64,000 nt of DNA from Tolypeutes matacus (Eukaryota; Chordata; Mammalia; Cingulata; Chlamyphoridae). Where the stretch lies: the NCBI GenBank assembly GCA_026826555.1, contig JAKSZT010053764.1, positions 33,234,778 to 33,298,777 on the forward strand. Direction: 5' to 3'. This document shows, piece by piece, positions 1 to 10,689 of the stretch; position 1 is the stretch's first letter, and every line of letters begins with the position of its first letter. The notes under the pieces were generated by a model. The model made no database searches and was not told where the DNA came from. It saw nothing but the letters and a program-made list of their open reading frames with translations. The position numbers and the translations under genes are program-made.

Positions 1-580
1 AAATCTTAAAAAAAAAAAAAAAGAAAAACAGTGCTTGAGAAGAAGGTGTCAAATAATTCTGTAGTTCCAGAACTTTCTGGCACAGTGATAAACCCATACT
101 TGACATGCAATAAATATGGGTTGTGGACAAAAAAAAAAAATCTATATTTTGGGGGGTGGGGGCATTATCTCCAGGAGTTGTTGGGTCAAATTGCCTTAAG
201 ATAATGACACATTTTTAGCGATTCTGACCTTTGGTAGGCATCTAGTCATCTTGTGTCCAAACCTACTGAAAGTGTATTTGCATTTTAAAGATCAGGGGTC
301 TGCAGGGTTAACTATGAGGACAACTCTGCTGGTACCAGAATGTTGTCCACATTATAAAAATAGCCAGAAGAGATGAGAGGAGTGGTTCTCAAGCTGTGCT
401 CCATTGAGTCACAGAGTTTAATGTTGATTTCTCAGGGACTCTTGTTAGGGTGGGGGGAGTATTAGGGAGGGACAAGCCTACCTAGCGGTTAGCCTCTAAG
501 CCCCTCACCTCTGCAGTTAGGTTTTGAGCAGTTAAATATACTGATGCCACAAATGAAATTTCACTTGAAGAAATAATTCT
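1..580. other. Non-coding DNA, no gene seen
   Basis: A-rich start with short poly-A runs, then single-copy sequence. At about 381-450 the words 'AGTGGTTCTCAAGCTG' and 'CTCCATTGAGTC' resemble the end of a Charlie-type hAT element, but the match is too short and decayed to call firmly. No exon-like open frame. Confidence 0.5.
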
Positions 581-585
581 ACTTA

Positions 586-676
586 TGAAAGAAGGAAGGA
601 AGCAGGGGGGAAGGGGGGAAAGGGGAGGGGGGAGGGAGGGAGGAAGGGAGGAAGGAGGGAAAGAAAGAAAGAAAAA
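586..676 (+). repeat. Polypurine tract (GGGA/AAGG/AAAG)n
   Basis: About 90 bases of nearly pure purine with a single C at 603. It begins GAAGGAAGG, passes through long G runs and ends in AAAG repeats. Four G runs of 4-6 bases lie at 605-610, 613-618, 622-625 and 627-632, separated by 2, 3 and 1 bases. It is low-complexity sequence; the open frames across it on both strands are compositional artefacts. Confidence 0.9.
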
Positions 677-2290
677 CTGGTTTCTGGTTATGGTCTTTGA
701 AGAAATTTCCATTCCTAGATGCAACTCATTTGAGAGACTAAATAAGGGAAAGGGCTTCTACTTTGTGAAATGATAACAGAAAATCTCCACTCCATTATGC
801 AATTCTAGAGGAAAGGGTGGTGTATAAACATTAGTTTTTCAGTCCATCAGGGCTCCAGGACCCTGCGTTGCCAAGAGACACCTCCAGGGCTGAAATGAAA
901 TAAGAAAACCCATGTTTACATTAACATCCCCATTTGATTCACTATTTGATTAAGACAGAGGAGCGGGAAGAATCAGCCTGCCAGGTGTCCTGCTTGGTGA
1001 GAAGACAGGCCGCAAAGAGAAGCTGAACCTACAGTCCCCATCAGAGGCAAGAGCAGGCGTTCTACTGCCCTAAATCCCCATTCCACACCCTGCCCCACCC
1101 TCTGTTCCAGTGCCCTACAATACCCGTCATCATAACTGGATCTTGAGAAAGAGATTGAAAAACCTTCTCAACAAGAGAAACGATATCTGAGAAAGCAGCA
1201 TGGAGCAATGAAAACAGCACAGGTTTTGGAGTCTGACAGGGATGGTGTTGGAAAAAAAGTAGCTTATTTTCACAGGAAGATGGACAAGAAGGCCACGAAA
1301 TCTGCCATCTAGTCACTTCATCTTCCATATGTTGAATTACTTTTACAGAGAGAAAACAAAAATGAAAGCCACATAGCTGAATGCCTCAAAGAATGTGAGG
1401 ATGGTGTTTTAAAATACCTGCTCTACACCCATCGGAGGAAGTACCTGCAAATAGAAATGTTGTATGTTCATGTTTTAGGGCAAACATTCTCAGCCTGGCC
1501 TGTGTGTGATATACAGATGAGTTGCAATTGGCTGTGGAGTGATGTTTCTACTAATAGCTAAAGCACCAAAATTTACAAGCAGTTCATTTGCTTTTTATGC
1601 ATTAGACCAAATTCAAAGTCATTCCTGTAGTAACACAATCTTCCTTAGTCACATCTCAACTTTCTGGAGTGAGAGAGAAATGGGTGATAACAAAAGTAAC
1701 CAGAAGGTCATTGAAAACAGCACCTTCACCCAACTCTGCCATCCATGGAAGAACCTTTATGGGCAGCTATTTGAAAGGCAAAATAACTTTTTACTTACGT
1801 CTCCTGACTTTCTATCAAAATTTCCATATGAGAGTGTATTACACCTGTAAACATCCCATGTGTCATGGTTGGAAAAAAAAACTGAAGACCTCTGATCAAC
1901 AGGAAAATATATTTCTTTTGTTTTTACCACGTCAATTTGTGAACCGAATGGCTTTGAATCATTCCTGGGGAGATTTTCAGTGAGTTAAAATATGTCAGGC
2001 ACTCGGAACAGTACCTGGAACTTGATGTGCTCATTGCTGTGGCTGTTGATGGTTGTCATGTCCTTAATAAGATTAGGTCCCAAGTTTAGAAGATGCTGAT
2101 AAGATTTGCTTCAGTCCAAGATCTGCTCTGATGTGAAAGAATACCTTTGCACTCTCTAATCTCTGTTTAAACAGCACTAAAAGGCAATAAACAAGAGTCA
2201 GGAGGAAATTATTAACAAAAGGACTGCCCTTTTATCTGTTCTCTAAAATTAATCTGCCACTGATTCCAGTTGTTCCTCCACTAGGACTTT
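677..2290. other. Single-copy non-coding DNA
   Basis: No repeat family recognised and no coding signal. Frames of about 100 codons at 1539-1983 overlap each other in two phases and have no domain or codon pattern that I recognise. Confidence 0.5.
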
Positions 2291-2866
2291 CTCCTCCTTG
2301 TATCACTTGTGGCTTTTTCCTCCCTCCTCTTTCTTCTTAATTTACTTCTACAAACATTTGTTAGCAACCTTTTATATACCATAAATTGTGCTAAACAACC
2401 TCAAAAGTATAAGCACTACCTCCAGTACTTTATTCTTCCACCCTCAGTAAAAATCCTGTGTCTTTGCATTTTGTATCATCCACTTGATTTGTCCTCTTCT
2501 TTCCTCTGCTTTCCTCCCCTTATAAAGTCATAGTCACTTCCTGCATTTAGGGAAATGCATAGTCTTCCTCTCCAACCCCAACTCCTCTCAATACCTAGTG
2601 TCTTAGTTTCCCTGTGCACAGCTCAGTTAACAACCTAGTATCTCAATTTCTTGACTCCCTCAATTCCAAAGAGTTTCATCTTCACCCAAGCCACTCACCC
2701 CTACTTTTAATCACCAATGTCCATGACCACACCTTGGACCTTGTCATTATCAAGACTATTCTAAATCAAAAATCATGATCAAATAGCCTGCCTCCTGATC
2801 ACCACCTCCTGTCCTTCCAGGCATTCCCTCTCTGGGAAATTACTCTATCAGTTTTACCATAATGTC
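2290..2866. other. C/T-rich non-coding DNA, possibly an old repeat
   Basis: Pyrimidine-rich text with phrases such as 'CACCTTGGACCTTGTCATTA' that feel like an ancient interspersed repeat. A weakly similar texture occurs at about 36400-36700. I could not assign a family. Confidence 0.3.
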
Positions 2867-2867
2867 A

Positions 2868-2960
2868 TATAACAGAGTGGTTAAACACAAGGGTTCTAGC
2901 AGGAAATTGCCCATGTTCAAATGCCAGCTCTGCCCCTTACTATTTAAGTGAGTTAAGACA
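2868..2960 (+). repeat. MIR SINE fragment
   Basis: 'AGAGTGGTTAAACACAAGGG' and 'CCAGCTCTGCCCCTTACT' match the 5' half and core of the mammalian MIR family (tRNA-like head, then the TCTGCCACTTACTAGC core). Diverged and truncated, as expected for an element older than the placental radiation. Confidence 0.75.
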
Positions 2961-3029
2961 CATGATAGAATGTGTGCATCCTTCAATTTTCTGATCAACA
3001 GTTACCTGTAGTCAAGTCTCCCCCATTGT

Positions 3030-3905
3030 AGAAAGAGAACTTCTACAAAACAATTAAAAGGAAAGAAAGACAAATAACCCAATTTTTTAAATTTGGGCAA
3101 GAGCCTTGAAGAGGTGCTTTAAAAAAGATATATTTTATAAAGACCAATAAGCATCTCAAAAGGTACATCATATCATTAGTAATCCAGAATATGCAAAATA
3201 AATCCATAATGAGGTATCACTACATCTCCACCAAAATGGCTAAAAAAAAATTTTTTTTTTAATGAAGAGACAATGCAAGTGTTAGTGATGATGTGGAAAA
3301 ACTGGAACTTTCAAACATTTATGCTGAGAATTTAAATTGGTTCAGCCTCTTGGGAAAATCTGTTGGTAGTAACCATTAAAGCAGACTACACTCATACCCT
3401 CTAATCCAGTCATTGTACTCCTACGTATATGCCCAGCAGAAATGCATGCACATGTATGCCAAAGGACATATATAGTGATTTTCATGATGGCATTATTTTT
3501 AATAGCAAATAAAAAGGAAAACAACCCAAATGTCCATCAACAGTAGATTAAATAAATAAATTGTGATATAGTCATAAAATGGAACACTAAACAACAGGGT
3601 TATATGCAAAAACATGAATGAATCTCACAGATATGATATTGAGTGAAAACACCAGAAACAATAAGTATATACTGTATGAATCCACTTTTATAAAATTTAG
3701 AAACAGGCAAACTAATCTATGGTGCTAGAAGAATATTTACCTTGGGGTCATGGGGAAGACTGAGAGGGGGCATGAGAAAGGCCTCTGGAGAGCTGAAATT
3801 TCCCTGTCTTGATCTAGAGAGCTGTTGCACAAATTTTACAAATCTTCATGCTTCACACTTAAAATCTATGCATTTTGCTACATATATTTTATACTTCAAT
3901 AAAAA
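3030..3905 (+). repeat. Old LINE-1 3' end
   Basis: Follows the 3' portion of ancient mammalian L1 elements in order: 'AAATCCATAATGAGGTATCA', 'CCAAATGTCCATCAACAGTA', then 'ATACTGTATGAATCCACTTT' and a terminal AATAAA at 3898-3903. Frames are broken. A DAS SINE sits directly in its A-rich 3' end, so the L1 was there first. Confidence 0.8.
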
Positions 3906-3915
3906 GTTTGCAAGA

Positions 3916-4005
3916 GTGGGAAGCAGATGTAGCTCAGTTGTTGAGTGACAACTTCCCACATGCAAGGTCCTGGGTTCAATAACCAGCCCCAGTACCTCAA
4001 AAAGA
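3916..4005 (+). mobile_element. DAS-type SINE monomer with 15-bp target-site duplication
   Basis: tRNA-derived SINE: an A-box-like 'TAGCTCAGTTGTTG', a B-box-like 'GGGTTCAATAACC', then 'CAGCCCCAGTACCTC' and an A-rich tail. The 15-mer AAAAAGTTTGCAAGA occurs immediately before (3901-3915) and after (4006-4020) the element, so both ends are well defined. It is the short form without the AC-rich middle. DAS SINEs are known from armadillos, which is the main basis for the species call. Confidence 0.88.
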
Positions 4006-4079
4006 AAAAAGTTTGCAAGAAAATAAATTTTAAAACTCCTTCAAAACATTTAATATTCTAATACCATCACCATTTTAAT

Positions 4080-4500
4080 AGCTAAAATTTCAGTTTACAA
4101 TCTCCACTTACTGACTTGCCATGTACTCCTCAAACATAATCGTGTCTTCTACCTCCTCAAATCTGTTGAGAATACCTTCCCTAAATCATTACAAACTCTA
4201 TTGCCAAATCTAGAGGTCTCATTTCATTCTTTGTTTTACTTGATTCTCTGGACCATTTTAAACTCTCAATAACTCCTTTTCAAAGTCTGGTACATGTTTC
4301 TCAGCCATATTCCTCTTCCTTCACCTGACTAACCCCTACATTACCTTCAAAACTTCACTTAGACGTCACCTCTTCCAGAACCCGCCCTTCCACACAGGAA
4401 CGTTGCATGCCCATCCCATATACACATACTGAACCCCTTGCTTATCCTTAGCATAATACAAATCATCCTGTATTGTAATTTCTTATTTAATTCCTTTAAA
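4080..4500 (+). repeat. LINE-2 3' end, diverged
   Basis: The order of phrases matches the L2 3' end: 'ACTTAGACGTCACCTCTTCC' (L2: AAATGTCACCTCCTC), a C-rich stretch, then 'ATCATCCTGTATTGTAATTT' (L2: ATCACACTGTATTGTAATTG). No reverse-transcriptase coding remains. Confidence 0.65.
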
Positions 4501-5290
4501 TGAATGACTGTGTAAATACTACTAGTGGAACCTTAAGACCCCTCCCCCACTATATCTACATTCAAACTGTTTTTGGCCTCCTTATGTTTGTCAGGAAAAT
4601 ATGATCAAGGAAAATTGATTGATAATACTCAACGGAGTTGTAGGCTAGGTAAGTCATCTCTCAGCTCACAGGAACAGCTTTCATAATAGTCTTTATAAGT
4701 TAAACTCTTCTCCATATTATAACATTATTTACAAACTTCCCCCAATTCAGCCCCCATTATGATAACCACACCTTTCAAGTAGTGAACAATGGGGACCACT
4801 ATTATGATTAGTAGGCATAAAGTGGAGATGTTTGGCCTCTGAGGATTCCTCTGGTGATGGTATCTTCCTCCTGTAGGTCCTCCCAGTAAATTAACACACA
4901 GCACCAAACAGGCAGCACCTGGAAGCCCCCTCAGGGCTAAAGCCTCCCAATGACTTGGCCCCAAGGATAATCTCAGACTCACATTCTTCCACAGTATTAA
5001 ACTTTCACGCACATGAAGATTACACAGATCCTATCTATGAGATACAAGGAAAACAAGGAACACCAATTCTATCAAATGATACTCCAGTCATGATAAAAGA
5101 CTCTAAAATATTCAAAGAAAACATCCACAGGAGAGGGCAATGGGTGATATGTTAACCACCATGGAAGCAATTATCCAAGGCACCTTTTAGAGGAACAAAA
5201 AGAACAATAAAGTTTGGGATCGGGATTGACACTAAAAATCCATTGGCTCAGGAGTTGAGTGCCTATCATAGATTTTGATTAAACTTCTTA
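4501..5290. other. Single-copy non-coding DNA
   Basis: No repeat or coding signal recognised. Short frames at 4725-5155 overlap on opposite strands and carry no recognisable domain. Confidence 0.45.
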
Positions 5291-5291
5291 G

Positions 5292-5390
5292 TAGAAAAAA
5301 GAAAAAAAAAGGGAAGGTAAGAAAGGACAAGGGGAAGTAGGAAGGAAAAAAGGAAGAAAGGAAAGATGGAAGAAAGGAAGGAAATAAAAT
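5292..5390 (+). repeat. Polypurine tract (GGAA/GAAA)n
   Basis: About 100 bases of interrupted GGAAG/GAAA repeats. It accounts for the F/S/P-rich open frames read on the minus strand here, so those frames should not be annotated. Confidence 0.85.
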
Positions 5391-5684
5391 CATGCTCCTT
5401 ACTCTCAAGGAGTTTATAGACCAGTAACAAGTGAAAATGTAGTGTGGCAAATAAATATGAACAAGGTGCCCAGGAAACTCTGGGCAAGGGGAAGGGATGG
5501 GAAGGAATCACTATTATCATCCTCTTCTTCATCACTAACCAGGGTACTACCTCATTAAGACATTATTTTAAAGAAACATCCAGAATAGAATGCCAAATCT
5601 GGGCTGTAGGAAGCAAGCCACCCACTTTGGAAAACCTGGCAAAAATATTCCCATCTCCTTATACTCTATTCACTTCCTCACTCA

Positions 5685-5890
5685 TGGAAGAGGCTAAGGA
5701 AACAGACTTTGGAGTCAGCCACACCTGGATTTAAATTCCACTCTATGATACCGATCTATGTTATCTGGGGCAAGTCACGTACTTACTCTGTACCTCTATT
5801 TTCTCATCTGTGAAATGGGTATAACAACGTCAACCTCCTAGGTTCATTTGGGGGATTATATGGGATAATGGTGCTTACCATTGTTTGTAT
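5685..5890 (+). repeat. MIR SINE, near full length
   Basis: 'GACTTTGGAGTCAGCCACAC', 'TCTGGGGCAAGTCACGTACT', 'TTTTCTCATCTGTGAAATGG' and 'TATAACAACGTCAACCTCCT' run in MIR consensus order from the tRNA-like head through the core to the 3' end. Confidence 0.9.
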
Positions 5891-6758
5891 TGTTGCTCCT
5901 TTCATTTCAACATTTCCTTTGATGTTTATTTTAACCAAAGTTCCCTGTGACTTTGGAGATTGCCCAGTACAAGAAAGAAAGTTACTTTGAAGGGACTAAT
6001 GAGTGCAATCTTTCTTCAGGCACTGGCTCCACACCTACTAAGAGGTGTGGGAGAAGATATGAATTTGGCTGAGCATGAACAAAATTTGAGGATGCTTCAC
6101 AGCATATAATTATTTCAGCACATGTCAGAACTTGCATGGTCATGAGTAGAGAGGAAAGTTAATGCTGTGAGAAAATCTAGCAGACATACATTTTATTTTG
6201 TGCATCATTAAAAGATAAGGTAGTTAAGTTTTCCTGACAACTTACAGAGAGTCCTATTTTCAATTGCTCACAAGCAGCTCGTCTTAGAAATAAGTAGATT
6301 ATAAAGCTACCAGCTATTATTTCACAGACCTTCCTACTGTTTCTACCTTCATGATACCTGAAATTCTATTCTTTGAGCTTGTTTTTTGATAAATGTCCTT
6401 TGGGGATTAAATACTTTAAGCTATTATCAGTCATTTGGATCCTCGGATTAATGAATGACAGACACTGCCGTGAGAACATGTTTCGATGAAGTAGATGGAG
6501 GAGAGGAAGCACTAGCTCACTCTATTCCTGAAAGTGTGAGGAGAAATCCACTAAGGGGAAAGGGGATTTAAACCCAAGAGACGAGAGCGTCAACATTCGT
6601 TTCACGCACTTCATCACTGTACCCAGCAGCAAGCCTACCTAGAGACAACAGATGGAATTTTTAAATAAATGTTCTATGCTTAATCTCAAACCAAAGGTGC
6701 AACATTTTCAGAATGTCTGAGGAAAAGTCCATGAGGCATTTCTAGTCACTGGAAAAGG
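5891..6758. other. Single-copy non-coding DNA, possibly partly conserved
   Basis: No repeat recognised. The part at about 6180-6600 is AT-rich with homeodomain-like ATTAATGA and a TGACAG word at 6440-6470, which gives it a weak enhancer-like texture. No coding frame. Confidence 0.4.
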
Positions 6759-6813
<55 letters not shown>

Positions 6814-6895
6814 TACACAAAAGATACATATCTACATATATATATAGACAATACGTGTAAATATATATGTGTATCTGTATATACACATATATTTT
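6759..6895. repeat. A-run, (TA)n, (CA)n compound microsatellite
   Basis: A run at 6759-6775, about ten TA units to 6794, about ten CA units to 6813, then imperfect TA/TG sequence to 6895. It looks like microsatellite growth from an A-rich tail. Confidence 0.9.
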
Positions 6896-7254
6896 TATTG
6901 TCCCTGGTAATTTAGTAACTTATAATTTACACAGTATTAATACTCAGGCAGATTGTGTGTTTATATTGCAAACTTTACATTGCAATATTCTTCTCCTAAA
7001 GTTTGTCAAATGAAGATGTTATCCATCTGAAGTCAAACCTCATTACTCTAAAAAATAAAGTTATTGCGAAATCAGAAACAAAACCTTTTCCAACATGTAG
7101 ATTCTTTGTTATCTTAATATTTCATGTCTGTATTACATAAAGCTTTATATCTGAGCCTGAATGTGTTTTAATACAGGGTTCTTTTTCCTGAAATACTCAA
7201 GTGGTATCTGTAGGGAGCTGCATATTTGGTGGGAAGAAGACCAAATTTATAGTT

Positions 7255-7415
7255 AAATGATTTGTATTCATCTTTAGCCCCCTCTGGGGCTGGTTGATTG
7301 TGCCTCTCTAAGCTTCGGTTTCTTCTCTATGAAACAAATACAGTAATAATACCCATGCACAGGATTATTGTGAGCAAACCATGAGACAATTGCCTATGTC
7401 TGTACTTTATAACTC
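7255..7415 (+). repeat. MIR-like fragment, very diverged
   Basis: 'GCCTCTCTAAGCTTCGGTTT', 'TTCTCTATGAAACAAATACA', 'GTAATAATACCCATGCACAG' and 'ATTATTGTGAGCAAACCATG' follow the MIR 3' half (TCAGTTTCCTCATCTGTAAAATG ... GTTGTTGTGAGG). Confidence 0.6.
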
Positions 7416-7603
7416 AACTGCCCTAAGTTTTCAGTTTTATATTTTGTGCATTACATAGAGACACATATAAAAATCATAGTTCTCTATGTACAGGTATAAA
7501 ACTTTAGAAAACTAAATTCTCCATGCAAGAAAAAAAAAAAAAAAACCCACATATTCTTTATTGACAACAAAATTACCTCTGTTCATATCTAAAGTATAGT
7601 CAC

Positions 7604-7693
7604 GAAATTCTCTATGTACATGCATAAATAAATTCTCCATGTACCTGCATGAAATTCTCTATGTACATGCATAAATAAATTCTATGTACATGC
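7604..7693 (+). repeat. 47-bp tandem repeat, about 1.9 copies
   Basis: Copy 1 spans 7604-7650 and copy 2 spans 7651-7693. Each starts GAAATTCTCTATGTACATGC; copy 2 is shortened near its end. A related degenerate block lies upstream at about 7480-7528 ('TTCTCTATGTACAGGTATAA' and 'AAATTCTCCATGCAAG'), so the unit has been duplicated more than once. Confidence 0.85.
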
Positions 7694-7844
7694 TTCAGCT
7701 CTCAATTCCTCAATAAAATACCCTTCTTCAGCTCCCTGGCCTATCAAATTTATCACTGGCCAATTGACTTGAATAAGACTGGCTGTAGTCTATAAAGGCA
7801 CATGACTGCCCCAGCACATAGAATGCACGTACACGGTGATATAT

Positions 7845-8140
7845 GGCAGACCTCAAATGCCATCTCCTCAGAGGGACTTTCCTATGTTAATCAAACTCTA
7901 TACTAAACCTAATTTACTGCCTTCCTAGCAGTTATCACAATCTGAAAGATCTGTTTTATTTTTGTAATTGTGCTTTATAGGTCTGACTCACCTCCACTAC
8001 CATCCCCATACAAGTATACAAAACATGAATGTAAGCTCCTGAAGGATATGGGATTCGCTTAGTCACTCTTATGTTTACAGCACTGGAACAGTGCATGGAA
8101 TAGCATTTTGTAAACAAACATCAAGTAAATGAAAAATACC
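7845..8140 (+). repeat. LINE-2 3' end
   Basis: 'CTCAAATGCCATCTCCTCAG', 'AGCAGTTATCACAATCTGAA', 'GAATGTAAGCTCCTGAAGGA' and 'ACAGCACTGGAACAGTGCAT' follow the L2 3' end in order (AAATGTCACCTCCTC ... TGAGCTCCTTGAGGG ... AGCACAGTGCCTGGCA). 3' fragment only. Confidence 0.8.
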
Positions 8141-9770
8141 CCGCCTTCTTCCATCACAATCCTATTGACATCATGTATTGTTTCTTTCTTCTGGAACTTT
8201 GAAAGTACTGGATCAATGACTCTATTTCTGACACTGATTTCTCCATGACAATCCAGGTGTTGGGTCTTGAAGTATTGAGGCCATTTCCCCAGAGCTGTGG
8301 AATATGAGCTAACAGATTGTGAACTGCCAAAAATCGCCTTCCAGCTCAGTCAGAGCATTGTCAGTGACAGTAATGTTGACAGTTTCCACTTCAGAAAATA
8401 TAGGTATAATGTGATTTCAGCTATTCATCTCCTCAACTTGATGGGTGGAATTCTGAGCACTGTTTTTAGACACTTGGAAAGGAATCTACAGTCATCCATT
8501 TCTTGCCCTTCTGACAAAGCTGCCATCACACTGTCACGTCTTAAGATTCTTCCAGTACATGAAGAACAGGCATGTTTTAGTTAGCTTACTAGCCTACTTT
8601 TAGACTGGCTTCAGAGTATGCAGGTATTAAGAGTTTATGTACAATTACTTATACCCACTCTTATCATTCCTTCAGCACTGTGGTTATGAAAAGTGTGCTT
8701 CTTCCTTCTTCATGTATATAGAAGTTTGGCAATCTTGTCAAAATGCTATACCTGGCCCCACTATTTCTTTTGGATATCAGAATTCTTATACAGTAGTGAC
8801 CAAACTCTAACTTGCCACCATTTACCTTATGGCAAAATATAACAGGTGATCTGTAAAAGTTAGATTCCTGTTTCCTTGTAGGGCAAGAAAGTTAAGCACG
8901 AAGATAATGAGTGGATGTTTATGTTATAAGAACAAGAATAAAGATACTGTGTTGATTTGCAAGAATAGTATTGTAGGTGGATGTTCTACTAAATTTATTA
9001 GAAGAAATTGCTCAGGTGTTATAAAGCAGGGCTTTCATCTAACTCTTGGGCTATAATATAAAAGGTGGTGCATATTTATGGTTCTTTAAATATCTACAGA
9101 CTAAAAAATATTACCCATGCTCAAAAACCTGTATCTTTTAAAGAGTTTCTGGTAACCTAGAACATAATCTGTGTTTTCAATTTTAAAATAGCTGAATAAA
9201 TATGATAGTTTTGCCTTCCTTGTCTTCAAAATCACCCAATAGCAACAAGAAGAATGAGAAACAGAAGTCCAAACACATCCTCAACAAATGTTGGAAACAT
9301 CTAGAACACAGAAGCACAAATTCAAGGAAGGACTGATAAATGCATTGAAGGTCCAAGAGGCATAGTAGGAAGAGGATGCCTATGGCTGCGGATTTCAGAG
9401 ATAACCTCAAAGAACAGTTTTCCAAAAGAAATGGCATAAAACTGTGATATAAAGCCAAAAGTCACCTGTCTAAAACACTGCAGTGACAGGAACTTTCCTA
9501 GAGCAAATGCAGCAGAAACACACTGGCCAGCCATATTTGCAGTACAGCATCTGTCTGTGAGGCTAACAGAAAGAAAAACTTGAATTGTGAGCAGTTCTCC
9601 CATGTCAAACTTGTTTAGCTGTCAAAAGGTCGCGGTTTAAAGAAATGGTTGTCATACTGTTACAACCCCACTTCATTAAATGTTTTTCTTGTAACACTAG
9701 AACATGATTTTCACTCCTCCCTCTACATGGACCTGTAACAAACACACTTCATTCAAAGATAGGTAATAAT
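8141..9770. other. Single-copy non-coding DNA
   Basis: No repeat family recognised. It contains one 95-codon plus-strand frame at 8297-8584 of mixed composition, discussed as a finding. Overlapping minus-strand frames at 9183-9603 look like chance. Confidence 0.45.
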
Positions 9771-9973
9771 CAAAAATGGGCCAATGCAGAAATTATGCAA
9801 AGATACTACAAGAAAAATGAAGAGAATACAGGAAAAACAAATAGCAAGTGAATAACACACCCTGTGGGAACATTGCTCTGGAATACATAAAAATTGTGAC
9901 TGAACAGATCAAGAGGAATATTTTTTAAATGAATGAGACACAAGAATATAAAGTGCATATACCCAAAACTGGG
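9770..9973 (+). repeat. Possible L1/HAL1-like fragment left of an LTR
   Basis: A-rich text ('ACTACAAGAAAAATGAAGAG', 'AGATCAAGAGGAATATTTTT') has the style of the ORF1 side of old L1/HAL1 elements. It may be the left part of the element that resumes at 10690 after the LTR. Weak evidence. Confidence 0.35.
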
Positions 9974-10680
9974 TGTGGCAGTTTGAGATTATTTTATGAA
10001 TCCCCAAAAGAGAAAGATTATGTTTGTAAACTAATTTATTCCTCTGGATGTGATACCCTTTGATTGTATTAAATTCAGTTGAAAGGCCTTTGATTAGATT
10101 ACTTGTTAAAATGAGGTGTTACTCAGGTTGAGTCCTTACCACCTTGCAGGGTCTGATATAAACGGACAGTCACTGAGACAGAGGAAGACAGAGCTCTGTC
10201 ATTTTTGATCCTGCCATGTGATAGAAAGGAGAAGGCTCAAACAGCTGAGGCCCCAAGGAGAGATGAGCCATTTGCCTGATAGTTTACAACAGAGATTCAG
10301 AAGAGAGCAGAACAACAGAGACTGATGTAGGAGGCCTGGAAAGAAACAAGCCATATGCCAGGAAAGAGAAGACTGCAGGATCGCCTAAGCACAAAAAAGT
10401 CCTAAGAGGCTAGGCCCACAGAGCAGCTTAAGAGGAAAGGATGAGTCCAGAGGGAAAGACAGAAACCTGAGCAGAGATCAGCGGCCATCTTGCTTCACCA
10501 CATGGCAACACACTAGGATCAACAGTAGCTGACTTTGGTGAGAAAGCATCTCTGATGGTCCCTTAATTTGGACTTCTCATAGCCTTGGAGCTGTAAGTTT
10601 TTACCCCAAATAAATCCCCTTTATAAAAGCCAACTGATTTCTGGTACTTTGCATTGGCATCCCTTTGGCAAACTAATACA
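9974..10680 (+). mobile_element. Solitary LTR, ERVL-MaLR-like, xenarthran type
   Basis: Starts TGTGGCAGTTTGA and ends GGCAAACTAATACA, so it has TG...CA ends and is about 707 bp long. Flanks are CTGGG (9969-9973) and TTGGG (10681-10685), a 4-of-5 match to the 5-bp duplication typical of ERVL/MaLR. Near the 3' end it has AATAAA ('CCCAAATAAATCCCC'). No viral genes are present; this is the usual solo LTR left by recombination. A relative with a similar 3' end lies at 30357-30930 on the other strand. Confidence 0.8.
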
Positions 10681-10689
10681 TTGGGGATA

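Noticed and set aside
482..773. Frames rich in S/P/F on one strand and E/G/R on the other
   Set aside because: Produced by the polypurine tract at 586-676.
9183..9603. Two overlapping hydrophobic minus-strand frames as a membrane protein
   Set aside because: They overlap in different phases, lack a consistent start context or family resemblance, and fit chance frames in AT-rich DNA.
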